Shown piece by piece: positions 11,222-23,138 of a DNA stretch of 64,000 nucleotides; position 1 is the stretch's first letter; each line of letters starts with the position of its first letter. Below the pieces are notes generated by a model that saw only the letters and a list, made by a program, of their open reading frames with translations, made no database searches and was not told where the DNA came from. The stretch covers positions 496,001 to 560,000 of the forward strand of contig OZ237745.1 of the NCBI GenBank assembly GCA_965178125.1, written 5' to 3'. The stretch comes from Bilabrum cf. latius. Lineage: Eukaryota; Bigyra: Bicosoecida; Bigyra; Bicosoecida. Position numbers and translations under genes: made by a program.

Positions 11222-14200
11222 TCAGAATCCCTTCTCAGCCGCAAACGCGCGCGCGCGATCCGCCATGCCCGCTCCCGAGCCATCGTCCTTCCCGTTCAGC
11301 TGAGCCTTCTTGTCGTTGCCTCTCACCTTGCCGCCCCCCACAGCAGCTGCGAGCCACTCCTTTGCACTGATGGCAGCCCCGCCGTTCACCGCGACCGCAG
11401 CCACAAGACCCGGGCGGCCGTCCACAGGCGCCTTGAACTGCACCGCGATCACGGGCACGCCGGGCGCGGCCGCCGCAGCGCCGTCTACAAATGCACCCAG
11501 CTGCTTCGCGTCCATGTCAGCCGGGGCGGGGAACACCACGCTCTTCTCGCCCGCCTCCGCGGCGGCCTTGCCCGCGGCCTCCCCCTGGGCCTTGGTCTCC
11601 TCAAGGGCGGCCTGAGCCTCCGCCTTCTTGGCCGCGAAGACCTCCTTGCCGGCTGCGGTGATGCCCTCCTGCACGACCTTCGCGATGGAGGCGGGCACAG
11701 TGTTGGCCTTGAGCTCCTCCTTGACCTTCTTGAGCTCCGCCTCCTGCTCCTTCCAGCCCATGAGCCGTGCGTCGTCCAGGTGCGCCTTGAGCGCGCTGCC
11801 GGCGTCAAGGGCCTTGCGGGCCGCGTCGCGGGTCACGGCCACGACCCGCCTCACGCCCTTCTGAATGGAGCCTTCCTCAATGATGGCGAATCCCTGCGCG
11901 CTGGCAGTGTTGGAGATGTGGGTGCCTCCGCAGAACTCAACGGAATAATCCGACCACTTGGGCTCCTTGGGCTTCTCGATCATGGGGGGGATCTCGGGAC
12001 CCACTGCCACCACCCGCACGGGGTCCGGGTACGACTCGCCGAAGACGGCCCTCAGAGACTGGATGCTTTGGGCGTCGCTGAGGCCGCACAGCTGCGTGTG
12101 CACGGGCAGCGATCGGCTGATGACATCGGACACGATCTGCTGCACCTCCTGCAGCTGCTCCACAGACATGGCCTTCCCGTTGAAGTCGAACCTCAGCTTG
12201 TCCTCGGTCACGAGAGAACCCTTCTGGTCCGTCTCGGCGCCCAGCACCTGCCTAAGCGCATAGTTGAGGACGTGGGTCATGGTATGGTTGGGCGCCACGT
12301 ATCCCCGGCGGTCGTAGTCTACCGCGGCCTGCACCACGTCTCCCACCTTGAAGGCAGCCTCGCCCCCGTCTCTCACGCTGCCCACGTGCAGCACGTACCC
12401 GGCGTACGACTGGACCGACTCGACGTCCATGACGGCGGTGACGGCCCCCTCCTCCTCGGAAGCATCGGGGGTCGTGATCTTAGGCAGGCCGGCCACGTCG
12501 TCCGACTTGCTCTCCGCAGAGGAGGCCCCTCCCACGGCGGCACCTGGCGCGGGCGCGTCGGCGTGCGACTGCGCGATGGGGTGGTCCTGCTTGAGGAACC
12601 TGATCTCGCCCGAGTCGCAGACCTGCCCGCCGCTCTCGTAGTAGAAGGGCGTCCTGTCCATGATGACTCCCACCAGCTGCCTCTGGGACTCACTGAGGGC
12701 CTCTCCGGGAGCCAGGAACTTCTTGTCGCTTGTGAACACCGCCAGCACCTTGCACGCGGGCTGCACGTGCCACATGTACTTGTAGTCGGATTCGGTGACA
12801 GGGATGCCACCCTTCTGCAGCTCGTCCGTCTGAGCTGCCTCGAGCGTCAGCACGCCGGCGTCACCGGACTTCTTGCCTCCCTTGCGCGACTTCTCCTTGG
12901 CCTCCTCGAGGCACCTCTGGAAGCTGGCCTCGTCCACCTTGAGGCCCTTCTCCTCCGCCATGAGCTGGGTGAGGTCAAAAGGGAACCCCTGCGACTGGTA
13001 CAGCATGAATGCCGCCTCGCCGCTGATCGTGTCCCCGCCCGCGGCCGTCACCCGTTCCGCCTCCTTGCCGAACTCCTTGATGCCCCTGGCGAGCGTCCTC
13101 GAGAACGTGTCCTCCTCGTCGCGGATGATCTCAAGCACGAAGTCCTTCCTCTCCGCGAGCTCCGGGAAGGCCCCGCCGAATCGCTCCACCACCACCTCCA
13201 CGAGGTCGCTGAAGAAGCCCTGCTTGGCCTTGAGCACCTCGCGCCCATACCTCACCGCGCGCCGAAGGACACGCCTCAGGACGTACCCGCGGCCCTCGTT
13301 GGAAGGCGCGGCGCCGTCGGCGATGGCAAACGTGAGGGTGCGGATGTGGTCGGCCACGACTCTGTAGGCCATGTCAATGTTGTCCACGTCCTCGGCGCCC
13401 ACGCGCCCCTTGTACGCCTCCGCCCCCGTGATCTCCTGGATCTTGTCGAAGATGGGCATGAAGATGTCCGTGTCGTAGTTGGACATCTTGCCCTGCAGGA
13501 TGGAGGTCACCCGCTCCAGACCCATGCCCGTGTCCACGTGCGTGGACGGCAGCCTGGAAAGAGTCCTGTCGCCCGCCCGGAAGAACTGCATAAATACAAG
13601 GTTCCAGATCTCGAGCACGTTCGGGTCGTCCTTGTTCACCAGATCCGCCGCGTTTCGGCCGCCGATCCGATCGTAGTGGAGCTCGGAGCACGGCCCGCAC
13701 GGCCCCGTGTCTCCCATCTCCCAGAAGTTGTCCTTCTTGTCGCCGGGGAGGACCTTGTCAGGGGGCAGGTAGCGCTCCCACAGTGCCTTCGCCTCCAGGT
13801 CAGCCGGCGTGCCGTCCGCCTCGTCGCCTTCGAAGTACGTGGCGTATAGTCGGTCCTGCGAAGGAAGAGAAAAAGGAAGCAAACAAGGACACTCAACAAA
13901 AAGAGTCGCAGCAGATCTTTCGACATGCAGCAGCAGCTGAAGGTACCAGGAAGGACGCGCGTGTGGTGAGGGGCAGTTGGGGGCAGTGCGGAGCAAGCTG
14001 GCGCCAGGGTCGGCAGGGGATAGATCGCAAGCAAACAGTCGAGGGCGCCGCACGGCGTGTAGCTGCTCACCTTTTCCAGTCCCCAGACCTCGGTCAGGAG
14101 CTCCCAGGCCCAGTCGATCGCCTCCTTCTTGTAGTAGTCGCCGAAGGACCAGTTGCCCAGCATCTCGAAAAAGGTGTGGTGGTACACGTCCTTGCCGACG

Positions 14201-14523
14201 TCGTCGAGGTCGTTGTGCTTGCCTCCGGCGCGGATGCATTTCTGCGAGTTTGCCGCGCGCTGGAGCTTGGCCAGAGGGCTCTTCGGGTCCACCCGGCCAA
14301 GGAAGATCGGCTTGTACTGATTCATCCCAGCGTTCGTAAACAGCAAAGTAGGGTCGTCATGAGGTACAACTGGAGAGGAGCGGTAGAAAGTGTGGCCCTT
14401 CTTCTCGGCGAAAAAGTCGATGTATGACTGGCGCACCCTCTCCACTGGCCACTCAATCCCCGACGATGCCCCTGAACCGGAGCCTCCAGCGGCAGCACCT
14501 TCACCAGATCCACTAGAAGCCAT
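11222..14523 (-). CDS. alanyl-tRNA synthetase
   Basis: The coding sequence is join(14071..14523, 11222..13855) on the minus strand with one 215-nt GT-AG intron (donor AAG|GTGAGC, acceptor TTCGCAG|GAC, phase 0), giving 1028 residues; cytosolic AlaRS is about 960-1000. It charges tRNA-Ala with alanine. Class II core motifs include [36 protein letters not shown] and [13 protein letters not shown]. The editing domain has [16 protein letters not shown] and the zinc motif [15 protein letters not shown]. The C-terminal region ([17 protein letters not shown] to the end) is the C-Ala domain, slightly Ala/Lys-expanded. It ends on TGA. It contains no in-frame TAG at all across more than 1000 codons, unlike most other long genes here. 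A start at ATG 14523 gives a short Gly/Ser-rich N-terminus, so a mitochondrial isoform is not evident. Confidence 0.97.
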
Positions 14524-15063
14524 GCTCTTGACGTTGTGGCTGAACCTGCAGCGATCGAAGTTATTGGTCGATCGGAAGAGTCGAGGGATCCGAGCCGAAA
14601 CAGTTCCTGAACTCTTTGCTTGCTAGACCAGTCTTCGGCACAGTAGTGTGCCTCGATTCATGCACTGGGTACGATACTAGTCGCACGCAAACGCAAGCGA
14701 CTAAGTTCGTTTCTGCAGGTGCTCACTCCCTACTTTTCTTGCAAAGTGCCGTGAAGGAACTTGATCGTGAATCTTCAACTGCACGCTACATTTCAGATGT
14801 GACGATTGACCCGACGCACGGGAAGGGTTGCCCGGGTTGGGACGTCGTGGAGCTTTGTGGGAGACGAAAGACTATTCTAGCCTCATGAAAAGCGTTTTGG
14901 CATGTTGCAGCAGTGCTTCGACGAATCAAGACTCGCACATGTGTGGTTGGGGCCCCTGCGACCTTGCACTCGCGGCAGTCGCGACTTGCTTGCGACCACC
15001 GGCAGCAATCTTCCGTTGCGAACAGTTCTCACCAGCAGGGGTGGCCCCGAGAGCCCCGGCGAC
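14524..15063. other. divergent intergenic region
   Basis: AlaRS (-) and the K+ channel (+) diverge from this 540-base stretch, so both promoters should lie here. An in-frame ATG for the channel also exists at 14902, so part of this region could be coding if that start is used, but the peptide it would add looks non-coding. Confidence 0.45.
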
Positions 15064-18000
15064 ATGATTTCGGCAGGAGCCGGAAATGAAAATGATACTC
15101 AGTATCAAGGCGGGCAAGGAAGCGCGTTGCTTCGATTGGCTCGAGGGAATTCGTCCAGACATCACCACGGTCGAGGCAGCCATCGTGCCGACAGCCACGC
15201 GGGGGGCTCCATCAACCGAAAGAGTAGCTTCAAGCGCGGATAGCATGGACCATCTCGCAAAACGGACCACGCATCCAGTCGCTAGGAGGGCAGCACAAAG
15301 CCCAGTGATAGCAAGGATGCGTCGTCAAGCCGCAGCGATCAGCCATTGTCCCCGCTATTCAGCCCGCAATCAGAATCAACAGCTGGTGCTGCTACGAATC
15401 AGCGCATAGGAAATTCGAAGGAGAGCCACAGCCCTTCAAAGCAGAGTGCGTCCCGGGGCGCTGAGCCTGGTGCTATTGCTGGACTTGCCGAGCCGTCAGG
15501 TGCCGAATCAAAATCGGTGTCAGCCGGCTCGGAGACTCAAAAGGATGGAAAGTGGTAGGATGAAGACATGACGCCTGGTGCAACAGGCGGGGCCGCAGGA
15601 GATTTGAAGCTGCCGAGCACTAGCAGACGAAAAGGTCCCAAGTAGCCACCGTGCTGCTCCAGGGAAGCGGTGTGGGCCTTTGTCGATGATCCCAGTTCAT
15701 CAAACGGTGTAAGTTACGGCACTTTGCTCATGTGCTTTGCCTCGCTGGGACACAAATAGTCCTGCATTGGATCGAAATTTGGACAAGCACTCGCAGCGCT
15801 GTTTGGCTATTCTGTCCCCATTTCACCCTCGCAGGCTTACGTGTTCAGTGTGTTCATTTTGCTGCTCATTGTGCTTTCTACGACTACGTTTGTGCTGGAG
15901 ACGGTCGACTCGATTGCGGGCGGCAACCGTCAGGTATTCTTCGTGCTGGAAGCAACGTGCATGGCCGTGTTTACGCTTGAGGTGCTGCTCCGTGTGTGCA
16001 GCACCCCGTCGCTTTGTAAGTTTTTCGGCGATTTGTTCAATTGGATTGATATCGTGGCGATCCTGCCGTTTTACCTGGAGCTCGCCCTTCCCGGGGCCTC
16101 CGGTGCCTCGTCGTTCGGTGTCATCCGGGTGGTGCGGCTTGTGAGAGTAGCCAGGGTCGTCAAGATCAGTAGGTACAGCACGAGCGTCAGGGTGTTTTCC
16201 CAGGCGATGGTGTCGAGCCTGCGACCGCTTTCCATGCTTTTCTTCCTCGTCAGCATCGGCACCATCATGTTTTCCTCGGCGATCTACTACGCCGAGTTCG
16301 AGGCGGACGGGTGCAGGGAGGACGGGTGGGAAGATGTGGCGGGTGTGACGGCGCAATACGGCCAGCTGAGATGCCTGGATGGGAACGATGGGGGCTGGAC
16401 CAGGCTGTCGAGCAACGGCACATTTGAGTTTGACCCCGCAGAGTCTCCCGCGGCCCTGCCTCGGGACTTGGACGACCCGCCCGTCATTGTAAGGTGCGCT
16501 TGCGTCGACCCGAATCCATTCACGTCCATCCCGGCGGCGTTCTGGTGGGCCATGGTGACAGCCACCACGGTGGGATACGGCGACCACGTGCCCGTGCGGC
16601 CGCTGGGCAAGCTGGTGGCTGCCGTGACCATGATCAGCGGGATCATCATCCTCGCCTTGCCCGTCACCGTCATCAGCTCCAGGTTCGCTGCCGTCCTGCG
16701 CGAGATACAGCAGGAGAGAATGCTGTCTGAGCTCGACGCGCTGGATCGAAACATGGACGGGGTGGTCGACGAGGAGGAGCTCGCTGTCATGATCCAGCAC
16801 GTGGCAGCTGTGGCAGGTGACCTCCCGCCGGAGCTCATACCATCCGCCAAGGAGCTGCTTCAGAAATACGACGCGGACTCCTCGGGTGCCCTGGACCCTG
16901 AGGAAGTGGCGGCCATGAAACGAGACATGATGAGGCTGCTGGGGCACGCGGGGGCCCAGTACTCGTCCTCGGAGGAGGAGGACGAGGACGAGGAGGACGA
17001 AGCAGCGGAGGCATATGACGATTTCGATGGCAGGAGCAGTGCTATGAGAAGCGAGCAGAAGTCAACGGGTGCGGCGGGGTACGCTGGGGGAGCCTTCCAC
17101 AGCGGGAGCGGCAGTGGACTGCACTCTGGCCCCAGCAGCGGGCAAGGCAGCGGCAACACCATCACGGGCCGAGGCATCCTCGCTGCTGGTGAGAGTGGTG
17201 TGGCTGGAGGGGCGACTGAGGCATCCCCGGGCGCTCTTCGTCGCAGGCTAGGCACCTCTCGAAGTGGTAGCGAATCTGCTCTACGTCGCAGGCTAGGCAC
17301 CTCTCGAAGTGGCAGCGAATCCGTTTCCCAGCTCATGAGGCAGTACCAGCTCATGGCCTCAGGACGCACGGACGGGGGGGTATCCCAGGGAACAAGTGCA
17401 CAGGGAACAAGTGCACAGGGAACAACGCAGGGGTAGGGTAGGAAGGTCACACGCCCTCCGAATGCGGCCAGCTACGACGAGGACGCAGAAGAGGAGCGGC
17501 GGGTGGGGGGCCAGAATCAGTCCAGCGCGTCCCAGCCACCCAAGGGCGCCAAACGGCTGGCGGCTCTGGTGCGGGCAGGAGATGCCGTGGGATCGATCGG
17601 GGGCTCTAGCGGAGATGCTTCAGCGGGTGGGATGGGTGCGGCACTTGTGGCCATGACCTCGGGTGCCTCTACTTCGGGGACGCCCTCCAGACCCGGCCCG
17701 CGTCGATTGCCAGGAACCGGTGGTGCCCAGGGGGGCAGGGCGGGCCAGCCAGGGAACAAGCCAAAGCCACCCCACCGGTCCATAGCGGCGGTGGTGCCTG
17801 TGACGAGTGCAGGGGATGCGGTAGGTGGCACCACCAGTGGCGCTGCCTCACTGGCCTCCGGTTCCGCAGAGTCTCCCCGGCGCCGCGCACCCCCGCCCCC
17901 CAAGAGGCGGTAGGAACTGCCGCGAGCCGGTGTGACGACCGAGGCCTCCTCATCTACGGACCGATAGCCCGTCGTGCCCACCACACAGGCCCCCGAGTCC

Positions 18001-18387
18001 ACCGGTGGAGCGGACGGCGGCAGGTCCGGGTCGAGAGGGGCCCACAGCAGCAGCGGGGCCGGCACGGAGCACACAGGCAGCCAGGAACTGGCCCTGCAGG
18101 TGCTGCAGCCGGGTAGGGGGTCCTCAGCGGCGGGGCAGGTGGACGAGAATGGTTGGAATGGGCAGGTGGCCGTGGTGGGTGCCAGGTCTGGGTCTGGGCC
18201 TGGGCCCGGGTCCGGATCAGGCGTGGCGGTGCGCGCGTCAGCGTCGAGGGTGACCCGCCTGGTGTCCCGCCGGCTCGAGGATATCGAGGGGCGGCTGGAC
18301 AGGAAGATGCTGGGCATTCTTGAGCTGCTCAAGAAGATGAATGCGGCGGTGTCTTCGCAGGCGAGTGCGCCCGGCGGGTTCGTGTGA
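15064..18387 (+). CDS. voltage-gated K+ channel with EF-hands
   Basis: The coding sequence is join(15064..15708, 15835..18387) with a 126-nt intron (AACGGT|GTAAGT, CTCGCAG|GCT, phase 0), about 1065 residues. The splice joins VDDPSSSNG to AYVFSVFILLL, the usual entry to S1 of Kv channels. S1-S3 follow, then S4 with regularly spaced Arg (VVRLVRVARVVKISR), S5, a roughly 95-residue extracellular turret that is unusually long and acidic, and the pore TATTVGYGD with S6. Two EF-hands follow S6: DRNMDGVVDEEE and DADSSGALDPEE, suggesting Ca2+ regulation. In-frame TAGs at 15241, 15283, 15556, 15643, 17434, 17911 and 17965 read as Gln. Those near the splice are needed to reach the conserved exon 1 end. 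The last three extend a disordered cytoplasmic tail to TGA 18387. ATG 14902 is an alternative start. Confidence 0.92.
17233..17322 (+). repeat. 45-bp tandem duplication in K+ channel tail
   Basis: Two adjacent, nearly identical 45-nt units encode ALRRRLGTSRSGSES twice in the disordered C-terminal tail. The basic/serine composition resembles phosphorylation-site clusters. A second small repeat, GTSAQ twice, follows near 17390. Confidence 0.85.
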
Positions 18388-18652
18388 GGATCGATTGGGG
18401 TCTCGCTTGGGCGCTGCATAATGTCGCGGGTTCTGAGGAGATGGGGTGCGAACGCCAACGGCACGGGCCTATAAGAACAGCACCTGTTGATAGAATAGAT
18501 CTGGAAAACTGTGTCTCCTAGTATCGTCGGCATAGCATCAATCACATTGGATCAACACTCTGACTGCACTGCACTGTAGTTCCTATGGTTGGGGCTGTGT
18601 TCATTCTAGCTGCGCCGCACCACATTGGAGACGACCGCGTAATCAACCTGTT

Positions 18653-20852
18653 ATGGACACAAAACAAATCCTAGCTGCTGCCAGGACGGGAGATGGGGAT
18701 ACTGTAGAGAAGATGCTAAGTGGGGACCTTTCACTCTGCAATACTCTTTTTGGCGTCCAACCACTCCTGCACGTTTCTGGTGAGATTGAGTGCTTATTTA
18801 TTATTGTTATAAGTATAATAAACGTCGTGCTGCCCCTGACACTCAGATCACTTTGAGTATCCAACGTGTACCTTCGTGACTTGCAACGTTCTTGCAGCAA
18901 TGGGCAGCAACACATCGGTGACGTAGATCTTGCTGCGTAACGGCTGTGATGTCGACATTGAAACAGCCAAATAGGAGACTGCGGCTCACTACTGTGCCGA
19001 GCATGGCTCTGTGGATTGCTTGCGCGTTTTGGCAGAGTATGGCGCCGACCTGAACGTTCGGGACAAGATGGGTTTGGCGCCACTGCACATTGCCTGCAAG
19101 CATGGCCGTGCTGCCTGTGTTGAGGCTCTATTGACTGCAGGCGCGGCCTGGGACGCAACGTCCCAGCGCAGTGGATCGCCTTTGTACGTTGCTAGCTCGG
19201 GTGGGAGTGCGCGATGTGTGCGATTGCTGCTAGGTGCTGGTGCTGACGTGGATGAAGCGAAGAGAGGGGGGGTTGTGCCTTTGCACGCTGCTTGTATCAA
19301 TGGCCACCATCACTGTGTAAAGTTGCTGCTGGCGGCAGGAGCTTGCGCGGACGCAAGGTCAGGCGGGGGTGTCACCCCGCTCTACATGGCCTGCCGCGGA
19401 TGCCATTCACAGTGCGCCAAATTGATGATCGAGGCGGGCGCCGACGTGAATTTGGCACGAAAAGGAGGCTACACGCCGCTGCGCATAGCCAGCATGCATG
19501 GTGACCCTGACTGTGTGGACTTGCTGCTGTCGGCAGGAGCTGCCACGGACCCCCCTATCCGGGATGGGACGCTGCCTCTCTACGTGGCCTGCGAGTCAGG
19601 CCATGCTGAGTGCGCTCGCTTGCTGATTGAGGCCGGGGCCAACGTGAACACTATAGGACCGAGAACGTAGCAAGGCGGTCTCACTCCACTGCAGAAAGCA
19701 TGCCAGCGCGGCCACTCCGCCTGCGCTCGGCTGCTGGTCCAAGCAGGAGCCTCGATAGCCGGCAAGAGCACTCGTACGCCGTCGCCACTGCATCTAGCTT
19801 GCGAGCGCGGGGATCCCGGGTGCATTCGCGTGCTGATTGAAGCCACGGCGGATGTGAACGAAATTTTGCCTGGAGGTTTGACTCCACTTCACATTGTTAG
19901 CAAGCATGGTTTCGATGGCTGCGTGGATGTGCTGGTTCGTGCAGGAGCTGTCGTAGATGCTTGGTCGCAAGTCGGCGCATCAGCACTATCTCTGGCTTGC
20001 TCGACCGGACAAATAGGATGCGTCAATCTGCTTGTTGGTGCTGGGGCCGACGTGAATGCAGCAAGTAACGGGCACACGGCCTTACATAGGGCATGCCTGG
20101 GGGGTCATGTCGGCTGCGTTCGCGCACTGCTGGGCGCTGGCGCGGCAGTGGACCGCATATCATTTGATGGATCTTCGCCGCTGCACCTTGGGTGCAGGTA
20201 CGGGCAAGCCGAATGTGCTCGCTTGCTCGTCGAGGCAGGCGCTGATGTCAACTGCCAAGACGAGCATGGTCGCACCCCCCTGCACATCGCGGCCAGCCAT
20301 GCGCACTTGGAGTGCACAAGGCTGCTGCTTCACGCCGGAGCCAGGCGAAACATCAAGGATAACGCATCGCATACGTGCATGCAGGTGTCTCTCGCATCTG
20401 CATCGTACGATATTCCTTACAGTCGGTACAATGCTGCGATCCGCATGATTCAGCGGTTCAGTCTACGAGCCAACTGCCTGGCAATTTGGAGGCATGCAGC
20501 TGGTGCGCAAAGGGATGCTGGAAGAGTGTTTCAGGCGGCAAAAAATGGCAGGCCACTGGAACTGGGCAAACGGCTGAGGCTGGGCAAGCTGGCCGGCGGG
20601 CTGGATATCAAGGGTCGATTGCTGGATGGTTAGCTGGTGAGCCCGTTGGTAGCAGCTCTGCAGGGGAGGCATCACGAGTGCGTAAAGGTGCTGTTTGCCC
20701 ACGGTGGCGTGCTGGGCGATGCAGAGTTGGGCTGGTTGCAGAGACGAAGTGAGCAGGTGGAAGCATTGCAGACTCGCATTCTGGAGCTGGAGGCCGCGCT
20801 GCTGGAATCTAGGCGAGCTTATGCTGTCGCTAATACCGAGGCATGCCAGTGA
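18653..20852 (+). CDS. ankyrin-repeat protein (copy 1)
   Basis: The coding sequence is join(18653..18779, 18898..20852): a 118-nt intron (TTTCTG|GTGAGA, TTGCAG|CAA) in phase 1, giving 693 residues. Exon 1 encodes a short N-terminal unit ending LLHVS. Exon 2 holds about 15 ankyrin repeats of 33-34 residues (TPLHIA-GH--CV-LLL-AGADVN) and a C-terminal region (LELGKRLRLGKLAGGLDIKGR) that ends in a coiled-coil helix. In-frame TAGs at 18924, 18972, 19668 and 20631 lie within or between repeats and keep the frame, for instance SVT-TAG-ILLRNGCDVD. The stop is TGA at 20850. It probably acts as a cytoplasmic protein-binding scaffold; the partner is unknown. The intron position, phase and C-terminal region are shared with the paralog at 21533. 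Confidence 0.9.
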
Positions 20853-20886
20853 ATATGCTGTCGCTAATACCGAGGCATGCCAGTGA
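20820..20886 (+). repeat. 34-bp direct duplication across the ankyrin stop codon
   Basis: A 33-base sequence ending in the TGA of ankyrin copy 1 is repeated immediately downstream with a 34-base period, so the second copy is shifted by one base relative to the coding frame. It is perfect over the unit, so it looks recent. Confidence 0.9.
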
Positions 20887-21190
20887 TGCGATCGGGGACG
20901 CCTCATTCGTGTTCAATGCCGCAGCCGCTGGCAGACCATTGGACCTGGGCGAGCTGGCCGGCGGGCTGGACATCAAGGGTCGATTGTAGAGCGGCCAGAT
21001 CGTGTTACTGCTGCAGCCAGCTCTGGAGGGTGGCTCTTCAAGCCAACTTCAAGCCCACTTGGGCGGACTGGTGGAGGCCGAGCATAGGTTGGCCCCGGGT
21101 AGCAGAGTCGGAGCAAACGTCTGTGGAAGCATCGGAGGCTAGCGTATGGCAGCTGGAGGGAGGGGGGGGCTGTTGGAAGCGGGGCTAGCA
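20885..21190 (+). pseudogene. relic of ankyrin-gene C-terminal region
   Basis: After the stop of ankyrin copy 1, this stretch encodes a degraded copy of its own 3' region: VFNAAAAGRPLDLGELAGGL and DIKGRLQSGQ match the conserved C-terminal segment of both ankyrin genes (QAAKNGRPLELGKRL..LAGGLDIKGR). Parts of the segment are deleted and the following LVSPL-AAL motif is corrupted. There is no start or ankyrin repeat. It is best read as a leftover of an unequal duplication. Confidence 0.7.
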
Positions 21191-21532
21191 AAGCACAAAC
21201 ATTAAGAGATAGACCTCCGTGTCGCCATCCTGATCATGCATGGCTCTTGCGGATGCCGCCCATTTGCTCTTGACCGCTGCTGGGGTCACCAACTGACCGG
21301 GACTATGTGCATGACCGGGCTCTGGGGTCGTCGGTGACACATGGGGATCGGGGTTGATCGGAAGGGGGAACCCGAAGTTGAGCTGCTCCGCACACCCTCA
21401 CTAACAGACTCTTCTGCTTTGATACGACGACCTGCTCCGTGGTTCCGGTATTGCTCTCTCTCTCACGCACACACGCCTGCGCACGATCGCCGCACATTAT
21501 CGCCTATTCGAAAGACTTGCGACAATTTGATA
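21191..21532. other. intergenic, upstream of ankyrin copy 2
   Basis: No gene is evident in this 342-base stretch. It should contain the promoter and leader of ankyrin copy 2. A CT/CA-rich tract lies near 21450-21480. Confidence 0.45.
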
Positions 21533-23138
21533 ATGGCACACGATGGAGAGAGTCCGATCATCGCAGCTGTCAGGAAAGGAGACGAGAGAGCCCTGGTAGC
21601 CTTGCTTGATTCAGAGCCATCCCTTGCCTTTGCAGAGAAAAGTGGCGACACTTTGCTGCACGTAGCTGGTGGGTCGTTTGAGTATTGAACAAATGTATCG
21701 AGCTTACATGATGCGTCCCCTCTCTGCTCTTGTTCGTGTGGACGGCCGAAGGGCCTGACTCGATATTCGAATGCGTTTGATATTACCCTGCATCACAGCA
21801 AACAACGGTGGACACACACAGTTGGTTTCGGCTTTGGTATAGTATGGCATAGATGTCGATGCTAAGAACGACGAGATGGAGACAGCATTGCACTGCTTTT
21901 GCAGGCACGGGCATGCGGAGAGTGTACAGGTGCTGGCAGATGCTGGCGCTGACGTGAACGCAGCGAATAAGGAAGGCTACTCAACGCTACACATTGCAAG
22001 CATGTACGATTAGACTGCTTGCGTGCGCGTTTTACTGAAGGTGGGGGCAACAGTGGAGTTCAGGTCCAAACTAGGTGCGTCACCACTTTATTTGGCTTGC
22101 GATCACGGCGCAGCAGACTGTGCTCGCTTGCTGATCGACGCTGGCGCGGATGTGAATGCAGCAAAGACCGGCGGATTTGTGCCTATGCACATCATTTGCG
22201 AGAATGGCCACGCGAACTGTGCCCGTGTGTTGCTGGAAGCAGGAGCTGCGGTGGACTTGAAACCAGCGTCCGGCGAATCGTCGCTGTACCTTGCCAGTCA
22301 GTTTGGGCATCCGGAGTGCGCCCGCCTGCTGATTGAGGCCGGGGCTGATATCAATTCAGCTAAGCAGGGAGGTTTCGTGCCGCTGCACGTCGCGTGTCAG
22401 TTCGGCCAACCTGCCTGCGTTCGGCTCCTGATTGAAGCTGGGGCCGTCGTGAGACGCGTTTCCACCAGCACAGAATCGTCGCTGCACCTAGGGTGCAAAT
22501 ACGGGCAGGTCGAATGCGCCCGCTTGCTGATCGCCGCCGGCGCCGATATCAACTGCAGGGGCCCGAGGGGCGACACCCCTCTCCACGTCGCGGCTGGGCA
22601 CGGGCGGCTGGAGTGCGCCCGCCTGCTGCTGCGAGCGGGGGCCAGGCGAGAGATCAAGAACCGCGCAGGCCAGGCATGCAGTCAGGTGATGTATAGCCCA
22701 GGCAGAGCATCGGCCCCGCGCGGTCAGTTTGACGCCACGATCGAGATGATTCGAGAATTCGTGCCTCGATACCTCAACGTGGTCACTTGTAGGCACGCAG
22801 CTGATGCTCAGAGGGATGCTGCGATGGTGTTCAAGGCAGCGAGCGAGGGCAGGCCGCTGGAGCTGGCCAAGCGGCTTCGGGTGGGCAGGCTAGCTGGCGG
22901 GTTGAATCGGAAGGGTCGATTGACAAGTGGGTAGCTGGTGAGCCCGCTGCAGGCAGCTCTGGAGGGGGGGCACATCGAGTGCGTAAAGGTGATTCTTGCT
23001 CATGGAGGCGCGATGGGCGATGCTGAACTAGCATGGATCGTTCAAATTACAGAGCGCAGCGAGCGTCTGGAAGAATCGGAGGCTCGCGTGAAAGAACTGG
23101 AGGCCAGACTAGAAGCACTGGGACATAATCTAGACTGA
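21533..23138 (+). CDS. ankyrin-repeat protein (copy 2)
   Basis: The coding sequence is join(21533..21668, 21799..23138) with a 130-nt intron (GTAGCTG|GTGGGT, TCACAG|CAA), phase 1, at the same place as in copy 1; 491 residues. The splice restores LLHVAANNGGHTQLV. About nine ankyrin repeats follow, then a conserved region (LELAKRLRVGRLAGG) and a terminal coiled coil (ERLEESEARVKELEARLEAL). In-frame TAGs at 21840 (SALV-TAG-YGIDVDA), 22011 (MYD-TAG-TACVRVLL) and 22932 read as Gln without breaking the repeats. The stop is TGA. It lacks about six of the repeats found in copy 1, so the pair differs mainly in repeat number. Function beyond protein binding cannot be told. Confidence 0.9.

Noticed and set aside
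11084-13849. Plus-strand open frame of about 920 codons opposite AlaRS
   Set aside because: It is antisense to a fully conserved AlaRS and is rich in Leu/His/Arg/Val in the pattern expected from reading GC-rich codons backwards. No motif was seen.
15823-16947. Minus-strand frame opposite the K+ channel
   Set aside because: Antisense to the conserved S1-S6 region; composition is His/Arg-rich without motifs.
17517-18545. Minus-strand frame opposite the channel tail
   Set aside because: The plus strand continues the channel frame through three TAGs to TGA; the antisense frame is low-complexity only.
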